DNA of 64,000 nucleotides, from the NCBI RefSeq assembly GCF_002075345.1, contig NZ_NAEW01000002.1, positions 62,001-126,000 on the forward strand, in the 5' to 3' direction. Below, piece by piece: positions 21,361 to 30,020 of the stretch. The notes below the pieces were generated by a model. The model saw only the letters and a program-made list of their open reading frames with translations. It made no database searches and was not told where the DNA came from. Position 1 is the first letter of the stretch. Each line of letters starts with the position of its first letter. Source of the DNA: Citrobacter braakii. GTDB lineage: Bacteria > Pseudomonadota > Gammaproteobacteria > Enterobacterales > Enterobacteriaceae. The position numbers and the translations under genes were made by a program.

Positions 21361-21415
21361 ACAAAAAACCACCCGTAGGTGGTTTCGCGACACTGCTTAT
21401 TGCTTTGATTGTTCT
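21361..21415. repeat. Degenerate copy of the leuZ-downstream repeat
   Basis: This 55-bp stretch matches positions 26305-26360 and 38723-38778 with one deleted A and two substitutions (TTCGCGAC for TTCACGAC and TTGTTCT for TTATTCT). It contains the leuZ terminator hairpin (CCACCCGTAGGTGG) but not the tRNA part. It looks like the scar of an older insertion at leuZ. Confidence 0.8.
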
Positions 21416-21487
21416 ATGAGGGTTATCAGCCAAGAGCAGACCCCGGTATGAAGTTAAACAGGCTCCCGATAATATTAAGCGGAAAGA

Positions 21488-21913
21488 TTACTTAACCCGC
21501 TTCCCTGTTTCGTCAATGACCTTTTCGCCATCCTCTTTGGTAAAAGAGCCTTTCTGACCTTCAGGTAAAATATCCAGCACAATTTCTGAGGGACGACAAA
21601 GACGCGTGCCAAGCGGCGTCACTACAATCGGCCGATTAATCAGGATCGGATGCTGAATCATAAAATCGATCAACTGCTCATCAGAAAACTTATCTTCATC
21701 AAGACCCAGCTGCTCATAAGGTTCAACGTTCTTACGCAGCAATGCGCGTACTGAAATGCCCATATCTGAAATCAGTTTGGTCAGTTCATCACGAGTCGGG
21801 GGCGTATCGAGATAATAAATAATAGTTGGTTCGTTACCGCTGTTACGGATCATCTCCAGCGTGTTACGTGAGGTGCCACAGGCCGGGTTGTGATAGATGG
21901 TAATGTTGCTCAT
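21488..21913 (-). CDS. arsC: Arsenate reductase ArsC (glutaredoxin-dependent)
   Basis: A 141-residue enzyme that reduces arsenate to arsenite for export by ArsB. The catalytic Cys12 is in YHNPACGTSRNTLEM, and the three arginines that hold arsenate (Arg60, Arg94 and Arg107 in the R773 protein) have counterparts in LLRKN, INRPIV and TRLCRP. It is the last gene of arsRBC, 12 bp after arsB. Confidence 0.96.
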   Translation of the reverse strand: MSNITIYHNPACGTSRNTLEMIRNSGNEPTIIYYLDTPPTRDELTKLISDMGISVRALLRKNVEPYEQLGLDEDKFSDEQLIDFMIQHPILINRPIVVTPLGTRLCRPSEIVLDILPEGQKGSFTKEDGEKVIDETGKRVK

Positions 21914-21925
21914 ATCAGTATCTCA

Positions 21926-23215
21926 TTACAAAGTGACAGAGAGCCGCCACGCCAGCGCGGCCAGAGTGACGAACAGCACGGGCAGAGTCATGATAATGCC
22001 AGTGCGGAAGTAATATCCCCAGGTGATGGTCATATTTTTCTGTGCCAACACATGAAGCCACAGCAGAGTTGCCAGACTGCCTATCGGGGTGATTTTAGGA
22101 CCTAAATCGCAGCCAATCACATTGGCATAAATCATCGCCTCTTTGACGACGCCGGTCGCAGCACTCCCGTCAATGGACAATGCACCAATCAGCACCGTCG
22201 GCATATTGTTCATCACAGACGACAGGAAGGCAGTCAGGAAGCCGGTACCGAACGTGGCAGCCCATAAACCTTTGTCTGCCAGCATATTGAGTACAGCAGA
22301 AAGATACTCGGTGAGTCCTGCATTACGCAGGCCGTAGACGACCATATACATACCCAGCGAGAAAATCACGATCTGCCAGGGCGCCCCGCGCAGCACTTTC
22401 CCGGTATTAATGGCGTGGCCACGCTTGGCTACCACGAACAGCACCGCAGCCCCAACTGCTGCTATCGCGCTTACTGGGATCCCCAGCGGCTCCAGAACAA
22501 AGAAACCGACCAGCAGGAACAGCAGAACAATCCAGCCCGCCCTGAACGTCGCCGGATCTTTAATCGCACTGGCAGGCATCTTGAGCAGTGAAACGTCATA
22601 ACTGGCCGGGATGTCGCGGCGGAAGAAGAGATGGAGCATGACCAGCGTGGCAGCAATGGCCGCCAGGTTCACAGGAACCATCACGGAGGCATACTGTGTA
22701 AAGCCCAGGCCGAAGAAATCCGCCGAGACAATATTGACCAGGTTAGAGACAATCAGCGGCAGGCTGGCTGTATCTGCGATAAATCCTGCAGCCATGACAA
22801 AGGCCAGCGTCGTCGCCTGGCTGAACCCCAGGGCGAGCAGCATCGCAATCACAATCGGCGTCAGTATCAGTGCTGCACCGTCGTTAGCAAACAGCGCAGC
22901 AACAGCAGCGCCAAGCAGTATTATCCAGGTAAACAGCAGGCGACCACGCCCGTTACCCCAGCGGGAGACATGCAGCGCGGCCCATTCAAAGAAACCGGAC
23001 TCATCGAGCAGCAGGCTGATGATAATCACCGCGATGAATGCCGCTGTTGCGTTCCAGACGATATTCCAGACTACGGGAATATCATCAATGTGGATGACCC
23101 CTGTCCCCAGTGCCAGTAAGGCTCCGATACTTGCGCTCCAGCCAATGCTGAGACCTCTGGGCTGCCAGATGACCAAGACCAGCGTCAGTATAAAAATACT
23201 CCCTGCCAAAAGCAT
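21926..23215 (-). CDS. arsB: Arsenite efflux pump ArsB
   Basis: A 429-residue, 12-TM inner membrane antiporter that exports arsenite and antimonite. It matches the plasmid R773 ArsB length exactly. The segment [19 protein letters not shown] and [13 protein letters not shown] carry the transport-core Asp and Asn residues typical of the ArsB/NhaD family. No arsA ATPase is present, so it would work by the membrane potential or proton gradient. Confidence 0.96.
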   Translation of the reverse strand: MLLAGSIFILTLVLVIWQPRGLSIGWSASIGALLALGTGVIHIDDIPVVWNIVWNATAAFIAVIIISLLLDESGFFEWAALHVSRWGNGRGRLLFTWIILLGAAVAALFANDGAALILTPIVIAMLLALGFSQATTLAFVMAAGFIADTASLPLIVSNLVNIVSADFFGLGFTQYASVMVPVNLAAIAATLVMLHLFFRRDIPASYDVSLLKMPASAIKDPATFRAGWIVLLFLLVGFFVLEPLGIPVSAIAAVGAAVLFVVAKRGHAINTGKVLRGAPWQIVIFSLGMYMVVYGLRNAGLTEYLSAVLNMLADKGLWAATFGTGFLTAFLSSVMNNMPTVLIGALSIDGSAATGVVKEAMIYANVIGCDLGPKITPIGSLATLLWLHVLAQKNMTITWGYYFRTGIIMTLPVLFVTLAALAWRLSVTL

Positions 23216-23259
23216 TTTAGATTCCTTTATATATGATTATGCGTATGTAAAAAATTCTC

Positions 23260-23580
23260 TCAACAGGATGTGCAGGCTGATTTTTTCAGCCATTCACCCA
23301 CATCTTTCCTCAGACACTGCCAGGACGTCGTGATCGTCTCAGCGGCCCACGCTGGCATGTGGGGAGACAGACGGTAGTGAATCCATTTGCCTTCCCGGCG
23401 GTCAAGCACCAGCTCCGCTTCTCGCAGAATAGCCATGTGGCGAGAAATTTTAGGCTGTGATTCAGAGGTCGCCGCGCATATATCGCATACGCACAGTTCG
23501 CCGGATTCCCGGAGAAGCATAACAATGGCGAGACGGGTTTCATCCGACAGGATTTTAAAAAGCTGAACTGGCTGTAGCAT
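23260..23580 (-). CDS. arsR: Arsenic-responsive repressor ArsR
   Basis: A 106-residue winged-helix repressor of the SmtB/ArsR family. The As(III)-binding cysteines are in ESGELCVCDICAA (C-x-C-x-x-C), next to the DNA-binding helix SQPKISRHMAILREAEL. It releases the operator when arsenite binds. It is the first gene of arsRBC and divergent from arsH. Confidence 0.95.
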   Translation of the reverse strand: MLQPVQLFKILSDETRLAIVMLLRESGELCVCDICAATSESQPKISRHMAILREAELVLDRREGKWIHYRLSPHMPAWAAETITTSWQCLRKDVGEWLKKSACTSC

Positions 23581-23604
23581 TTTTTACTCCGTTCCCTTTA
23601 GAAT

Positions 23605-23628
23605 ACATATATGATAAATCATATGTGT
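23605..23628. promoter_or_regulatory. Probable ArsR operator between arsR and arsH
   Basis: A 24-bp imperfect palindrome, ACATATATGATA/AATCATATGTGT, with 10 of 12 bases symmetric. It sits in the 86-bp gap between divergent arsR and arsH, so one repressor dimer could control both. ArsR sites in relatives are AT-rich palindromes of this kind. Confidence 0.65.
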
Positions 23629-23666
23629 TGAATTTGAAATCACAGAACCTCCCGGAGGAGTAAAAA

Positions 23667-24365
23667 ATGGAACACTTTCCTGCACTGAATGCTGATTGCT
23701 TCGATCAGCAGATTGCTGAACGCCTGCAGCTCCAGGAGCCGCCACGCATACTGATCCTGTATGGCTCGGTAAGAGAGCGTTCTTACAGTCGCTTTGCCGC
23801 AGAAGAAGCGGGACGCCTGCTGACGGCGATGGGAGCGGAAGTAAGACTGTTTAACCCCTCAGGTTTACCCCTGCCGGATGATGCCCCAGATACGCACCCA
23901 AAAGTCACCGAGCTGCGCGAGCTGGTCAGATGGTGTGATGGGATGGTGTGGAGTTCCCCGGAGCGGCATGGGGCAATGAGTGCGGTGATGAAGGCACAGA
24001 TCGACTGGATACCCTTAAGCGAAGGGGCCGTTCGCCCTTCACAGGGTAAAACACTGGCGGTGATGCAGGTCTGCGGCGGGTCGCAATCTTTTAACGCCGT
24101 GAACCAGATGCGTATCCTTGGGCGCTGGATGAGGATGTTCACGATCCCTAACCAGTCCTCAGTAGCCAAAGCCTGGCAAGAATTCGATGAGAACGGGCGA
24201 ATGAAACCTTCGTCCTGGTATGATCGTATCGTCGATGTCGCCGAGGAGTTGTTTAAAATCACGCTGCTGCTCAAGGGGCAAACCGATTACCTTGCCGATC
24301 GCTACAGCGAACGAAAAGAGAGCCATCAGGAGCTTTCATCCCGCGTCAATCAGGCGAAAATATAA
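23667..24365 (+). CDS. arsH: Organoarsenical oxidase/NADPH-FMN reductase ArsH
   Basis: A 232-residue flavodoxin-like protein. The FMN loop is [11 protein letters not shown] and a second loop is [22 protein letters not shown]. ArsH enzymes oxidise trivalent methylarsenicals and confer resistance to them. It starts 6 nt after GGAGG, divergent from arsRBC. Gammaproteobacterial arsRBC-arsH clusters without arsA are common. Confidence 0.95.
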   Translation: MEHFPALNADCFDQQIAERLQLQEPPRILILYGSVRERSYSRFAAEEAGRLLTAMGAEVRLFNPSGLPLPDDAPDTHPKVTELRELVRWCDGMVWSSPERHGAMSAVMKAQIDWIPLSEGAVRPSQGKTLAVMQVCGGSQSFNAVNQMRILGRWMRMFTIPNQSSVAKAWQEFDENGRMKPSSWYDRIVDVAEELFKITLLLKGQTDYLADRYSERKESHQELSSRVNQAKI

Positions 24366-24688
24366 AGTCCTTTTTTACTGAGCTCAAAAACGTCCGCTTT
24401 TTGCTGGGCGTTCAACCGCTGGATGCAACAATTTTAATTCTTTGCTGGCTGCGAACCGATAAGCCAGCTCCTTTTGGAAAATACTGTCTGAGCAATCTTT
24501 TCGTATTTTTATTTGAACCACGCAGCCAGGAAGATTGAGGATTACAGAATTAAATTTGGGAAGCCGCCCTTATCATCAGGCTCTTTGCGATACCTTTTCT
24601 TTTATTTACATATCCAAAACATCATAAAGTTAAGATTTTTTGGACGAATTAGGGTATGGTTGAAGTTCATCCACTCAAGGAAAAGCCT
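24366..24688. other. Spacer between arsH and ynfU
   Basis: A 323-bp AT-rich stretch. I see no convincing gene, repeat or strong hairpin in it apart from the ynfU promoter region near the right end (TTAAGATTTTTTGGACGAATTAGGGTATGGT contains no clear -10 match I can trust). It marks the boundary between the ars cluster and the prophage-type block. Confidence 0.4.
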
Positions 24689-24859
24689 ATGTCAGAACGT
24701 AAAGACTCTAAATCACGCCGCAACTATCTTGTCAAATGCACCTGCCCAAACTGTACCCAACAATCTGAACACAGTTTTTCAAGAGTACAAAAAGGTTCTC
24801 TTTTAATCTGTCCTCATTGCAATAAAGTATTCCAGACAAACCAAAAAGAAGCAGCCTGA
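24689..24859 (+). CDS. ynfU: Zinc-ribbon small protein YnfU
   Basis: A 56-residue protein with CxC-PxxC ... CPHC spacing (LVKCTCPNCTQQSEHSF, LLICPHCNKVFQTN), matching YnfU of the E. coli Qin prophage nearly residue for residue. Function unknown. The start at 24689 follows AAGGAA; the open frame upstream adds 11 unlikely residues. Adjacent cspB and cspF are also neighbours of ynfU in Qin. Confidence 0.85.
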   Translation: MSERKDSKSRRNYLVKCTCPNCTQQSEHSFSRVQKGSLLICPHCNKVFQTNQKEAA

Positions 24860-24934
24860 ATCCGTTTTAGACTCTATTTCTGGAACAGAATCACCACATC
24901 TGTATTTTAAGATTTATCAAGCTACAGATAATAG

Positions 24935-24957
24935 AAAACCCGCTGGCTGCGGGTTTA
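24935..24957 (+). terminator. Terminator after ynfU
   Basis: AAACCCG-CTGGCTG-CGGGTTT with a following TAGTATTTT; a clear short stem about 75 bp after the ynfU stop. Confidence 0.7.
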
Positions 24958-25080
24958 GTATTTTCATATTTAAAAATAAAAAATATGGTGATATCTGGGA
25001 AAAGCTATCTTCTTGCGTATGTTGTCGTGCAAAGCAAGTGGTTAGACTTTTCGTGCAGCGAACCTACACGTACTCACAAT

Positions 25081-25170
25081 GGTCAGCATACTTTCTCATG
25101 CAAAAGAGAGATGAAATATGCTGACCGTTGCCCTGAATGCCGGATCAGTAACATTTCATCTCTACTGACC
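25081..25170. ncRNA. Candidate structured RNA with alternative hairpins
   Basis: GGTCAGCATA (25081-25090) pairs perfectly with TATGCTGACC (25117-25126), and GAGATGAAAT (25108-25117) pairs perfectly with ATTTCATCTC (25153-25162). The two stems share base 25117 and the first loop contains half of the second, so both cannot form at full length. GGTCAG can also pair with a second CTGACC at 25165-25170. No coding frame explains this. A regulatory RNA is inferred; strand and promoter are unknown. Confidence 0.35.
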
Positions 25171-25252
25171 CAACAATACATCCATTGCTTCTGTCAGTAT
25201 GTCTACTCAGGCTTTAGCCTTCTTCGTTATCGCATACAGACAAAAAAAGGAT

Positions 25253-25468
25253 TTACTCTGTAATAACTACATTGCCAGCAACCGGACCTTTAGTACCATT
25301 CTCAATGGAGTAAGAGACTTTTTGCCCTTCAAACAAGGTGCGGAAATTATCGCTCTGGATAGCAGAAAAATGTACAAATAAATCTTTACTACCGTCAACA
25401 GGAGAAATAAAACCGAATCCCTTATCGGCATTAAACCATTTTACTAAACCATTCATCTTTTTTGACAT
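25253..25468 (-). CDS. cspB: Cold-shock protein (CspB-like)
   Basis: A 71-residue single cold-shock domain with the RNA-binding motifs KGFGFISP and LFVHFSAI. It is closest to E. coli CspB ([18 protein letters not shown] identical; [10 protein letters not shown] nearly so). It would melt RNA secondary structure at low temperature. SD AAGGA is 7 nt from the ATG. It is divergent from the cspF-like gene, the arrangement in the Qin prophage. Confidence 0.88.
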   Translation of the reverse strand: MSKKMNGLVKWFNADKGFGFISPVDGSKDLFVHFSAIQSDNFRTLFEGQKVSYSIENGTKGPVAGNVVITE

Positions 25469-25765
25469 TTTGTATTCCTTAATTTGGCCTTCCGGCGAAC
25501 ATGGTTTTATTACAGAAACTACTTAGTGCTTAGTGGGGAGACTCAAAGAAGGGATAAATATAAAACACCTGAAATGAGAACTGCTTTAGTAAACTACTTT
25601 GTATTTTGTCTGTTCTTCAAACCGACGCGACCATTAACGCACGGGCGTATATAATAATCAATGTTTATTTTAGCTATCCAGATCTCACGATAGCTGAAAA
25701 ATATTTCTGGCATTATCCAAGGGTATGTGTATAGTGCAACACGTTATTAGCTTTAAGGAATTTTT

Positions 25766-25978
25766 TTGTCTCGTAAAATGACAGGAATTGTCAAAGCCTT
25801 TGACTGCAAGAGCGGTAAAGGCCTTATCTCCCCCTCCGATGGTCGCAAAGATGTACAGCTTCACATTTCAGCCTTAAGTCTCCGTGACTCAGAAGTACTC
25901 ATCCCCGGATTACGCGTTGAGTTTTGTCGAATAAATGGTCTTCGAGGCCCCTCGGCTGCGAACGTTTATCTCTCATGA
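25766..25978 (+). CDS. cspF: Cold-shock-like protein (CspF/CspH type), TTG start
   Basis: A 70-residue protein matching E. coli CspF ([42 protein letters not shown]). In this subgroup the aromatic RNA-binding residues are mostly replaced (KGLISP for GFGFI; VQLHIS for VFVHFS), so RNA binding is doubtful. The family N-terminus MSRKMTG needs a TTG start at 25766, 6 nt after AAGGA; the first ATG would be three codons later. Confidence 0.82.
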   Translation: MSRKMTGIVKAFDCKSGKGLISPSDGRKDVQLHISALSLRDSEVLIPGLRVEFCRINGLRGPSAANVYLS

Positions 25979-26043
25979 CCTGTAGCCGCCCCTCCTGACT
26001 TCTGGAATCATAAAAGAGAATTTCAAAACAGGGAGAGTTTCAT

Positions 26044-26133
26044 ATGTATCAGAAAATCTATCTCAACGACTGGCTGACGGGCCTTAAGAGCTCATGCTGC
26101 ACGCTGATAGTAACTCTGCTTGTTTTCATCTAA
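26044..26133 (+). CDS. Possible 29-residue membrane peptide
   Basis: A short frame with a strong ribosome site (AGGGAGAG, 7 nt) encodes MYQKIYLNDWLTGLK followed by a hydrophobic tail SSCCTLIVTLLVFI. The layout resembles small single-pass membrane peptides, including some type I toxins. I do not recognise it. It lies between cspF and the island boundary. Confidence 0.4.
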   Translation: MYQKIYLNDWLTGLKSSCCTLIVTLLVFI

Positions 26134-26304
26134 CCTGTTAGTTCAAGACCGGTAAGAGTTGCAATAGCGTTGGCGTATCTATGTTGAGCCCGTCAGGGTG
26201 ATATGCTTGCGTTACACCCCAAATGCCTGTGATGTACATAGGATGAAAGCCAGGGGATTTCTGAGCTTGAAGGTTCGCTGAGCGAGAAGCGAGAAATTTC
26301 AGGC

Positions 26305-26427
26305 ACAAAAAAACCACCCGTAGGTGGTTTCACGACACTGCTTATTGCTTTGATTATTCTTTTCTTTCCCATGGTACCCGGAGTGGGACTTGAACCCACA
26401 CAGCGCGAACGCCGAGGGATTTTAAAT
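26305..26427. repeat. Left copy of the 123-bp leuZ repeat (attachment site)
   Basis: Identical over 123 bp to 38723-38845. It contains the last 56 nt of the tRNA-Leu gene, encoded CCA and the CCACCCGTAGGTGG terminator. Identity stops abruptly inside the tRNA anticodon arm (TTTAAATTC here against TTTAAATCC in the intact gene). This is the classic direct repeat left by site-specific integration into a tRNA 3' end. Confidence 0.93.
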
Positions 26428-26563
26428 TCTACGTAGGATCAATGAGTTACATAGCAGTGCATTGCGAAACTTTGCTGACGTTGAATGGTCGTCTTTGCAA
26501 CCACTGGCAGAAAATGGATAGCCGTAGATTGCGTTGAGCACAGAAACAGCACAGGGTAATCGT

Positions 26564-26755
26564 CTACCTGGTCCTGTAAAGGAGGTTGTTGCCACACAAG
26601 CTAAAGCGCTTGACCTGCCCCCAGTATTCGGTACAACTGTCAGTTAGTAATATCTGTTCTGTGAACCGCTCTCTGAATGTGATCCATTCATAATCAGCGC
26701 TACCTTTAGAGGTTGAATACCCAGCCCCTGGTAAACATAACGTTCCAGGGGGTAC
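26564..26755 (-). pseudogene. Start-less coding fragment at the island edge
   Basis: A minus-strand frame without a start codon reads ... VPPGTLCLPGAGYSTSKGS, ADYEWITFRERFTEQILL, TDSCTEYWGQVKRFSLCGN ... stop. Composition looks protein-like, but I do not recognise it. It follows the GmrSD-like gene directly in another frame and may be the remains of a gene cut by island rearrangement. Confidence 0.3.
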
Positions 26756-26774
26756 TTTGCGATGAAGGATATTT

Positions 26775-28646
26775 TTACAGCGTAAATTCGTTTCCGGGTC
26801 CAGTGCCCAGGTTATTTACTATATAAGCATCTATTCTCTGATCATTAAATCGCCAGCAGTCAATGGCAAGATCCATCAGCAGGCGTTGCCTTGATGTGAT
26901 GTTTTCCGCGGACCAGTCTTGATATTCATATCCATATTTCAGCTTAAAGCGATTTAATGCAGTGTTATCACCAATTGAGTACTGGGAGTGGAGTAATCGA
27001 GTCATGATGATTTCAGAGTTTAAATATTCTGTTTGTTTTTTCAAAAACCAGTCTTCACTCAAATCATTGCAGTTATTGACGGACTGGTTAATTGTACCCT
27101 CTAATAATGTTACATTACCAATCTTGTAGAGATAACTTGTTCGATTTGCATCAGAGAACTCCCCGTTTTCAGGGGCGTTTCGTACCGTCTGAGGAAGAAT
27201 ATGCTCAATTTGCATCTGCTGAATAGCCTGCTGGCTCTTTTCCGGAAAACCGCAAAGATGGCGGATATGATTCTCTAATCTACCCAATACATAACGTTGG
27301 CGATACTGAGGCGTAAAATTATAGTCATTAATAATTGAGAATCGTTCTTTAAATTCATCTAAACGCTCCACAACAAAAGGTATAAGTGTTGCTGAAACAA
27401 CATTTGCAACCTCTGCTTTCGTTTTCACATCCCGAAGCTTTACAGCCCATTGAGTAAAGCGTTGCTCATATGTCTTCGATTGAATAGCCATTGTATTTGT
27501 AAAGAATAAAAAGCTCTCAAGTTGAGCACCTAAGAAATCCATTACATCATCAGAACAACTAATGTCCAATGCCATTAGTAAAACCAAATGCTGACGTGAG
27601 CGATATTTATTAATATATCCAATGTTACTTACGTTTGGAAAACGGATATTTTCACGCCAGTAGGCTGCTTCATTTGTTGCATTGACCAGGTTAGCGTATC
27701 GTTCTGATAATTTTTCCAATTCTTTGACGAGGACCATAGGGCGTGTCTTATACTGCAACGACAGTTCCCCCTCAGCTGAAATGATCCATTTATATATATC
27801 ATCTTCACGCAAAATCCCGTGATGATATCGTGCCATCAGAAAGTAACGTAAAAAACGAAGCGGGTTATCACTTTCGCCGCAAGACTCAAGGTTATTAGTG
27901 ATGGATTTCCATGTTGTCTTTATTGCCGAAAACTGTTCTTCTTTTATCTGACTGAAAATCAAATTTTTAACAAGATCCATAGCATTAAGGCTGGCACCAC
28001 GCTGATTGATCGTTTCGAAGATCTTTAATGCGCTACTTAAGTTCTCTGATTCAATGACAACCAGCTCAACTTTTGTTAAAAAAAAGCGAGCGAAGGAGAT
28101 TAATCCATTCAAGCTATCTTGCAATTGGTATTTAAGATAATCACGAATGTGATCATACGCGTCAGCCATTTTTTTTACTGAAGCTGTTTCCGCAAAGGTA
28201 TTGGTTTGCCCTTCAATTAACCGCGAAATAAATCCTCGACTTTCTTCATATTGAAGATCTAGTCTAATTAGATTTTCCTCACTATTAATATCATAACTAG
28301 AGAGCCATTCCTCAATAGTTTTCAGATATTCCAGCCCTTTTTTGTCAAGTGTATCCAATCTATCTTTTAATAGATCCCGTAAGGCACACATAGTGATGAC
28401 AATAGTGGTCAACCGCTGCTGTCCGTCAATAACATCATGCTTTTCCCCATTCTTTACGATAATAACAGAACCGAGAAAATAACCATTTTGATCTTTCTGC
28501 TCTGGTTGGTATTCATTGTCTAAATCCATGATAAACTGTTCAACCTGATCATCAACCTTCCATACATACTCACGTTGATAATCGGGAACTAAAAAATAAT
28601 AATCGCTTAATTTTGATATATTTTTTACATCGGCTTCTATTTTCAT
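26775..28646 (-). CDS. GmrSD-type DUF262/DUF1524 nuclease
   Basis: A 623-residue single-chain protein. DUF262 is N-terminal: PDYQREYVW at residues 21-29, the nucleotide-binding DVIDGQQRLTT at 71-81 and ETINQRGASL at 211-220. DUF1524 is C-terminal: an HNH-like EHILPQT at 481-487, then YKIGNVTLLEGTINQSVNN. Known relatives (GmrSD, SspE, BrxU) cut modified or foreign DNA in an NTP-dependent way. It is the last gene of the hsd gene train, in DNA richer in A+T than the core genome. Target modification is unknown. Confidence 0.85.
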   Translation of the reverse strand: MKIEADVKNISKLSDYYFLVPDYQREYVWKVDDQVEQFIMDLDNEYQPEQKDQNGYFLGSVIIVKNGEKHDVIDGQQRLTTIVITMCALRDLLKDRLDTLDKKGLEYLKTIEEWLSSYDINSEENLIRLDLQYEESRGFISRLIEGQTNTFAETASVKKMADAYDHIRDYLKYQLQDSLNGLISFARFFLTKVELVVIESENLSSALKIFETINQRGASLNAMDLVKNLIFSQIKEEQFSAIKTTWKSITNNLESCGESDNPLRFLRYFLMARYHHGILREDDIYKWIISAEGELSLQYKTRPMVLVKELEKLSERYANLVNATNEAAYWRENIRFPNVSNIGYINKYRSRQHLVLLMALDISCSDDVMDFLGAQLESFLFFTNTMAIQSKTYEQRFTQWAVKLRDVKTKAEVANVVSATLIPFVVERLDEFKERFSIINDYNFTPQYRQRYVLGRLENHIRHLCGFPEKSQQAIQQMQIEHILPQTVRNAPENGEFSDANRTSYLYKIGNVTLLEGTINQSVNNCNDLSEDWFLKKQTEYLNSEIIMTRLLHSQYSIGDNTALNRFKLKYGYEYQDWSAENITSRQRLLMDLAIDCWRFNDQRIDAYIVNNLGTGPGNEFTL

Positions 28647-28703
28647 TTTATATCCTTACATAGCTGGATGAACACCACAGATCATACTGATCCCAGATCC
28701 AAT

Positions 28704-29213
28704 TCACAAACGAACAGGAGAGTAGACCCCTTCTACATTACAGCTATCTCCGTCATCAAAAATCAACTCTCCTGCACTATAACCATCCATGGATAAAATA
28801 GCCTTTTCATTGAGAGCCAGACTAAGGCACATTGATGTTTTTATCATATTATCTGTACCATAAACCTCATACCAGTTATCTTCTTTTTTAGAAACCTCTA
28901 CCTCATACTTTCCTGAGTCAATATTAACCATGCTAAATACATTATCTACATCACATGAATCCTTGCTATCTGTAAAAATTATTTTTTTATCATAGCCATC
29001 AACCCTGAGATATGCGTCTTCAGAATAAGCATAAACATAACAATATTTAGTATTAACAAAAGAATCCTTCCCAGTAATTTGATATAAATTACTATCTTTT
29101 CTTGTGACATTTATTTCCCACGTATTGGCATGAACATAACCTGGAGCCAAAAACAGGGTTAATAAGAACGGTCCAATCTTGGCTTTAAAGTTTCTAACAA
29201 TTTTGAAAAACAT
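28704..29213 (-). CDS. Exported protein of two repeats, unknown
   Basis: A 169-residue protein with a signal peptide (cleaved near YVHA). The mature part is two copies of a roughly 60-residue unit: first W-EINVTRKDSNLYQITGKDS ... C ... YLRVDGYDKKIIFTDSKDSC-V-NVFSMV, then YEVEVSKKEDNWYEVYGTDN ... C ... LSMDGYSAGELIFDDGDSC-VEGVYSPV. Each has two Cys in matching places, suggesting one disulfide per unit. It is AT-rich. I do not recognise the family. Position between the protease and the GmrSD gene suggests island cargo. Confidence 0.6.
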   Translation of the reverse strand: MFFKIVRNFKAKIGPFLLTLFLAPGYVHANTWEINVTRKDSNLYQITGKDSFVNTKYCYVYAYSEDAYLRVDGYDKKIIFTDSKDSCDVDNVFSMVNIDSGKYEVEVSKKEDNWYEVYGTDNMIKTSMCLSLALNEKAILSMDGYSAGELIFDDGDSCNVEGVYSPVRL

Positions 29214-29264
29214 AAAACCCCTTCTTATATAGTTCTGTAATATTTTAATTTAGCTGGGCTCTTA

Positions 29265-30020
29265 CTACATATCAGCCAACAACATCCCAGCCATGCCATC
29301 CAGCCGTTTCTTGACCTTTTCCCACCCAGGCATAACCTGCCCCATCAGGCGGTAAAACTCTTCACTGTGGTTGTGCTCAGCAACATGGCATAACTCATGT
29401 AGCAAAACATAATCGATACATTCTGAGGATGCCTTAACCAGCCATGGATTCAGGGTCAGACAGCCTTTTGCTGAACAGTTGCCCCATTGCGTTTGCATCG
29501 CCCGCAGACGTATCGGAGGACGCTCACTGACCCAAAGGGTCTGCGGAATCAGTAAATCAAGCCTGCGCTGAAAAACATCTCTGGCACGTTCCCGATACCA
29601 TTCGGCCAGCAACGCTTTAATCTTTTCTGCCGATTTGTGTCTGACAGTCACTTCCAGCCGCCCACGCAACATTTTCACTCGTTGCGGTACAGTAGCGTCT
29701 TCTGTCACTTTCAACTGATATTGCTTACCGAGATAATAATGGCTTTCTCCGCTGACATACTGACGCGAAACAATGTGTGTCTGTTGCTCCCTGAAATCAC
29801 GCAGTTGCTGGTATATCCAGCGACTTCTTTTTTTCAGCGCAGACAACACCTCGTGCTCCGGTGTTTCTGGAGGTACAGAGACAATAACCCGGCAGTCCGG
29901 ATGCACCTTGATGAGCACCCTGCCCTTAACGACCTGACGCGAAACACACTGTACGACGATGACCTCATCACCATAGACAATGCGTATTGCTTTCATTGCT
30001 GGCGACTCTTTTTCACTCAT
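29265..30020 (-). CDS. YgjP-like (DUF45) zinc metalloprotease
   Basis: A 251-residue protein of the YgjP/WLM type. The zinc motif HELCHVAEHNHSEEFY is at residues 208-223, and RLRAMQTQWGNCSAKGCLTLN is the usual conserved block before it. The ATG at 30020 overlaps the hsdR stop (ATGA), so it is coupled to hsdR. Such proteases are often found next to type I restriction genes; their role there is not settled. Confidence 0.88.
   Translation of the reverse strand: MSEKESPAMKAIRIVYGDEVIVVQCVSRQVVKGRVLIKVHPDCRVIVSVPPETPEHEVLSALKKRSRWIYQQLRDFREQQTHIVSRQYVSGESHYYLGKQYQLKVTEDATVPQRVKMLRGRLEVTVRHKSAEKIKALLAEWYRERARDVFQRRLDLLIPQTLWVSERPPIRLRAMQTQWGNCSAKGCLTLNPWLVKASSECIDYVLLHELCHVAEHNHSEEFYRLMGQVMPGWEKVKKRLDGMAGMLLADM

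Noticed and set aside
22611-23333. 240-codon plus-strand frame opposite arsB
   Set aside because: Antisense to a clear arsB; composition is the mirror of membrane-protein codons.
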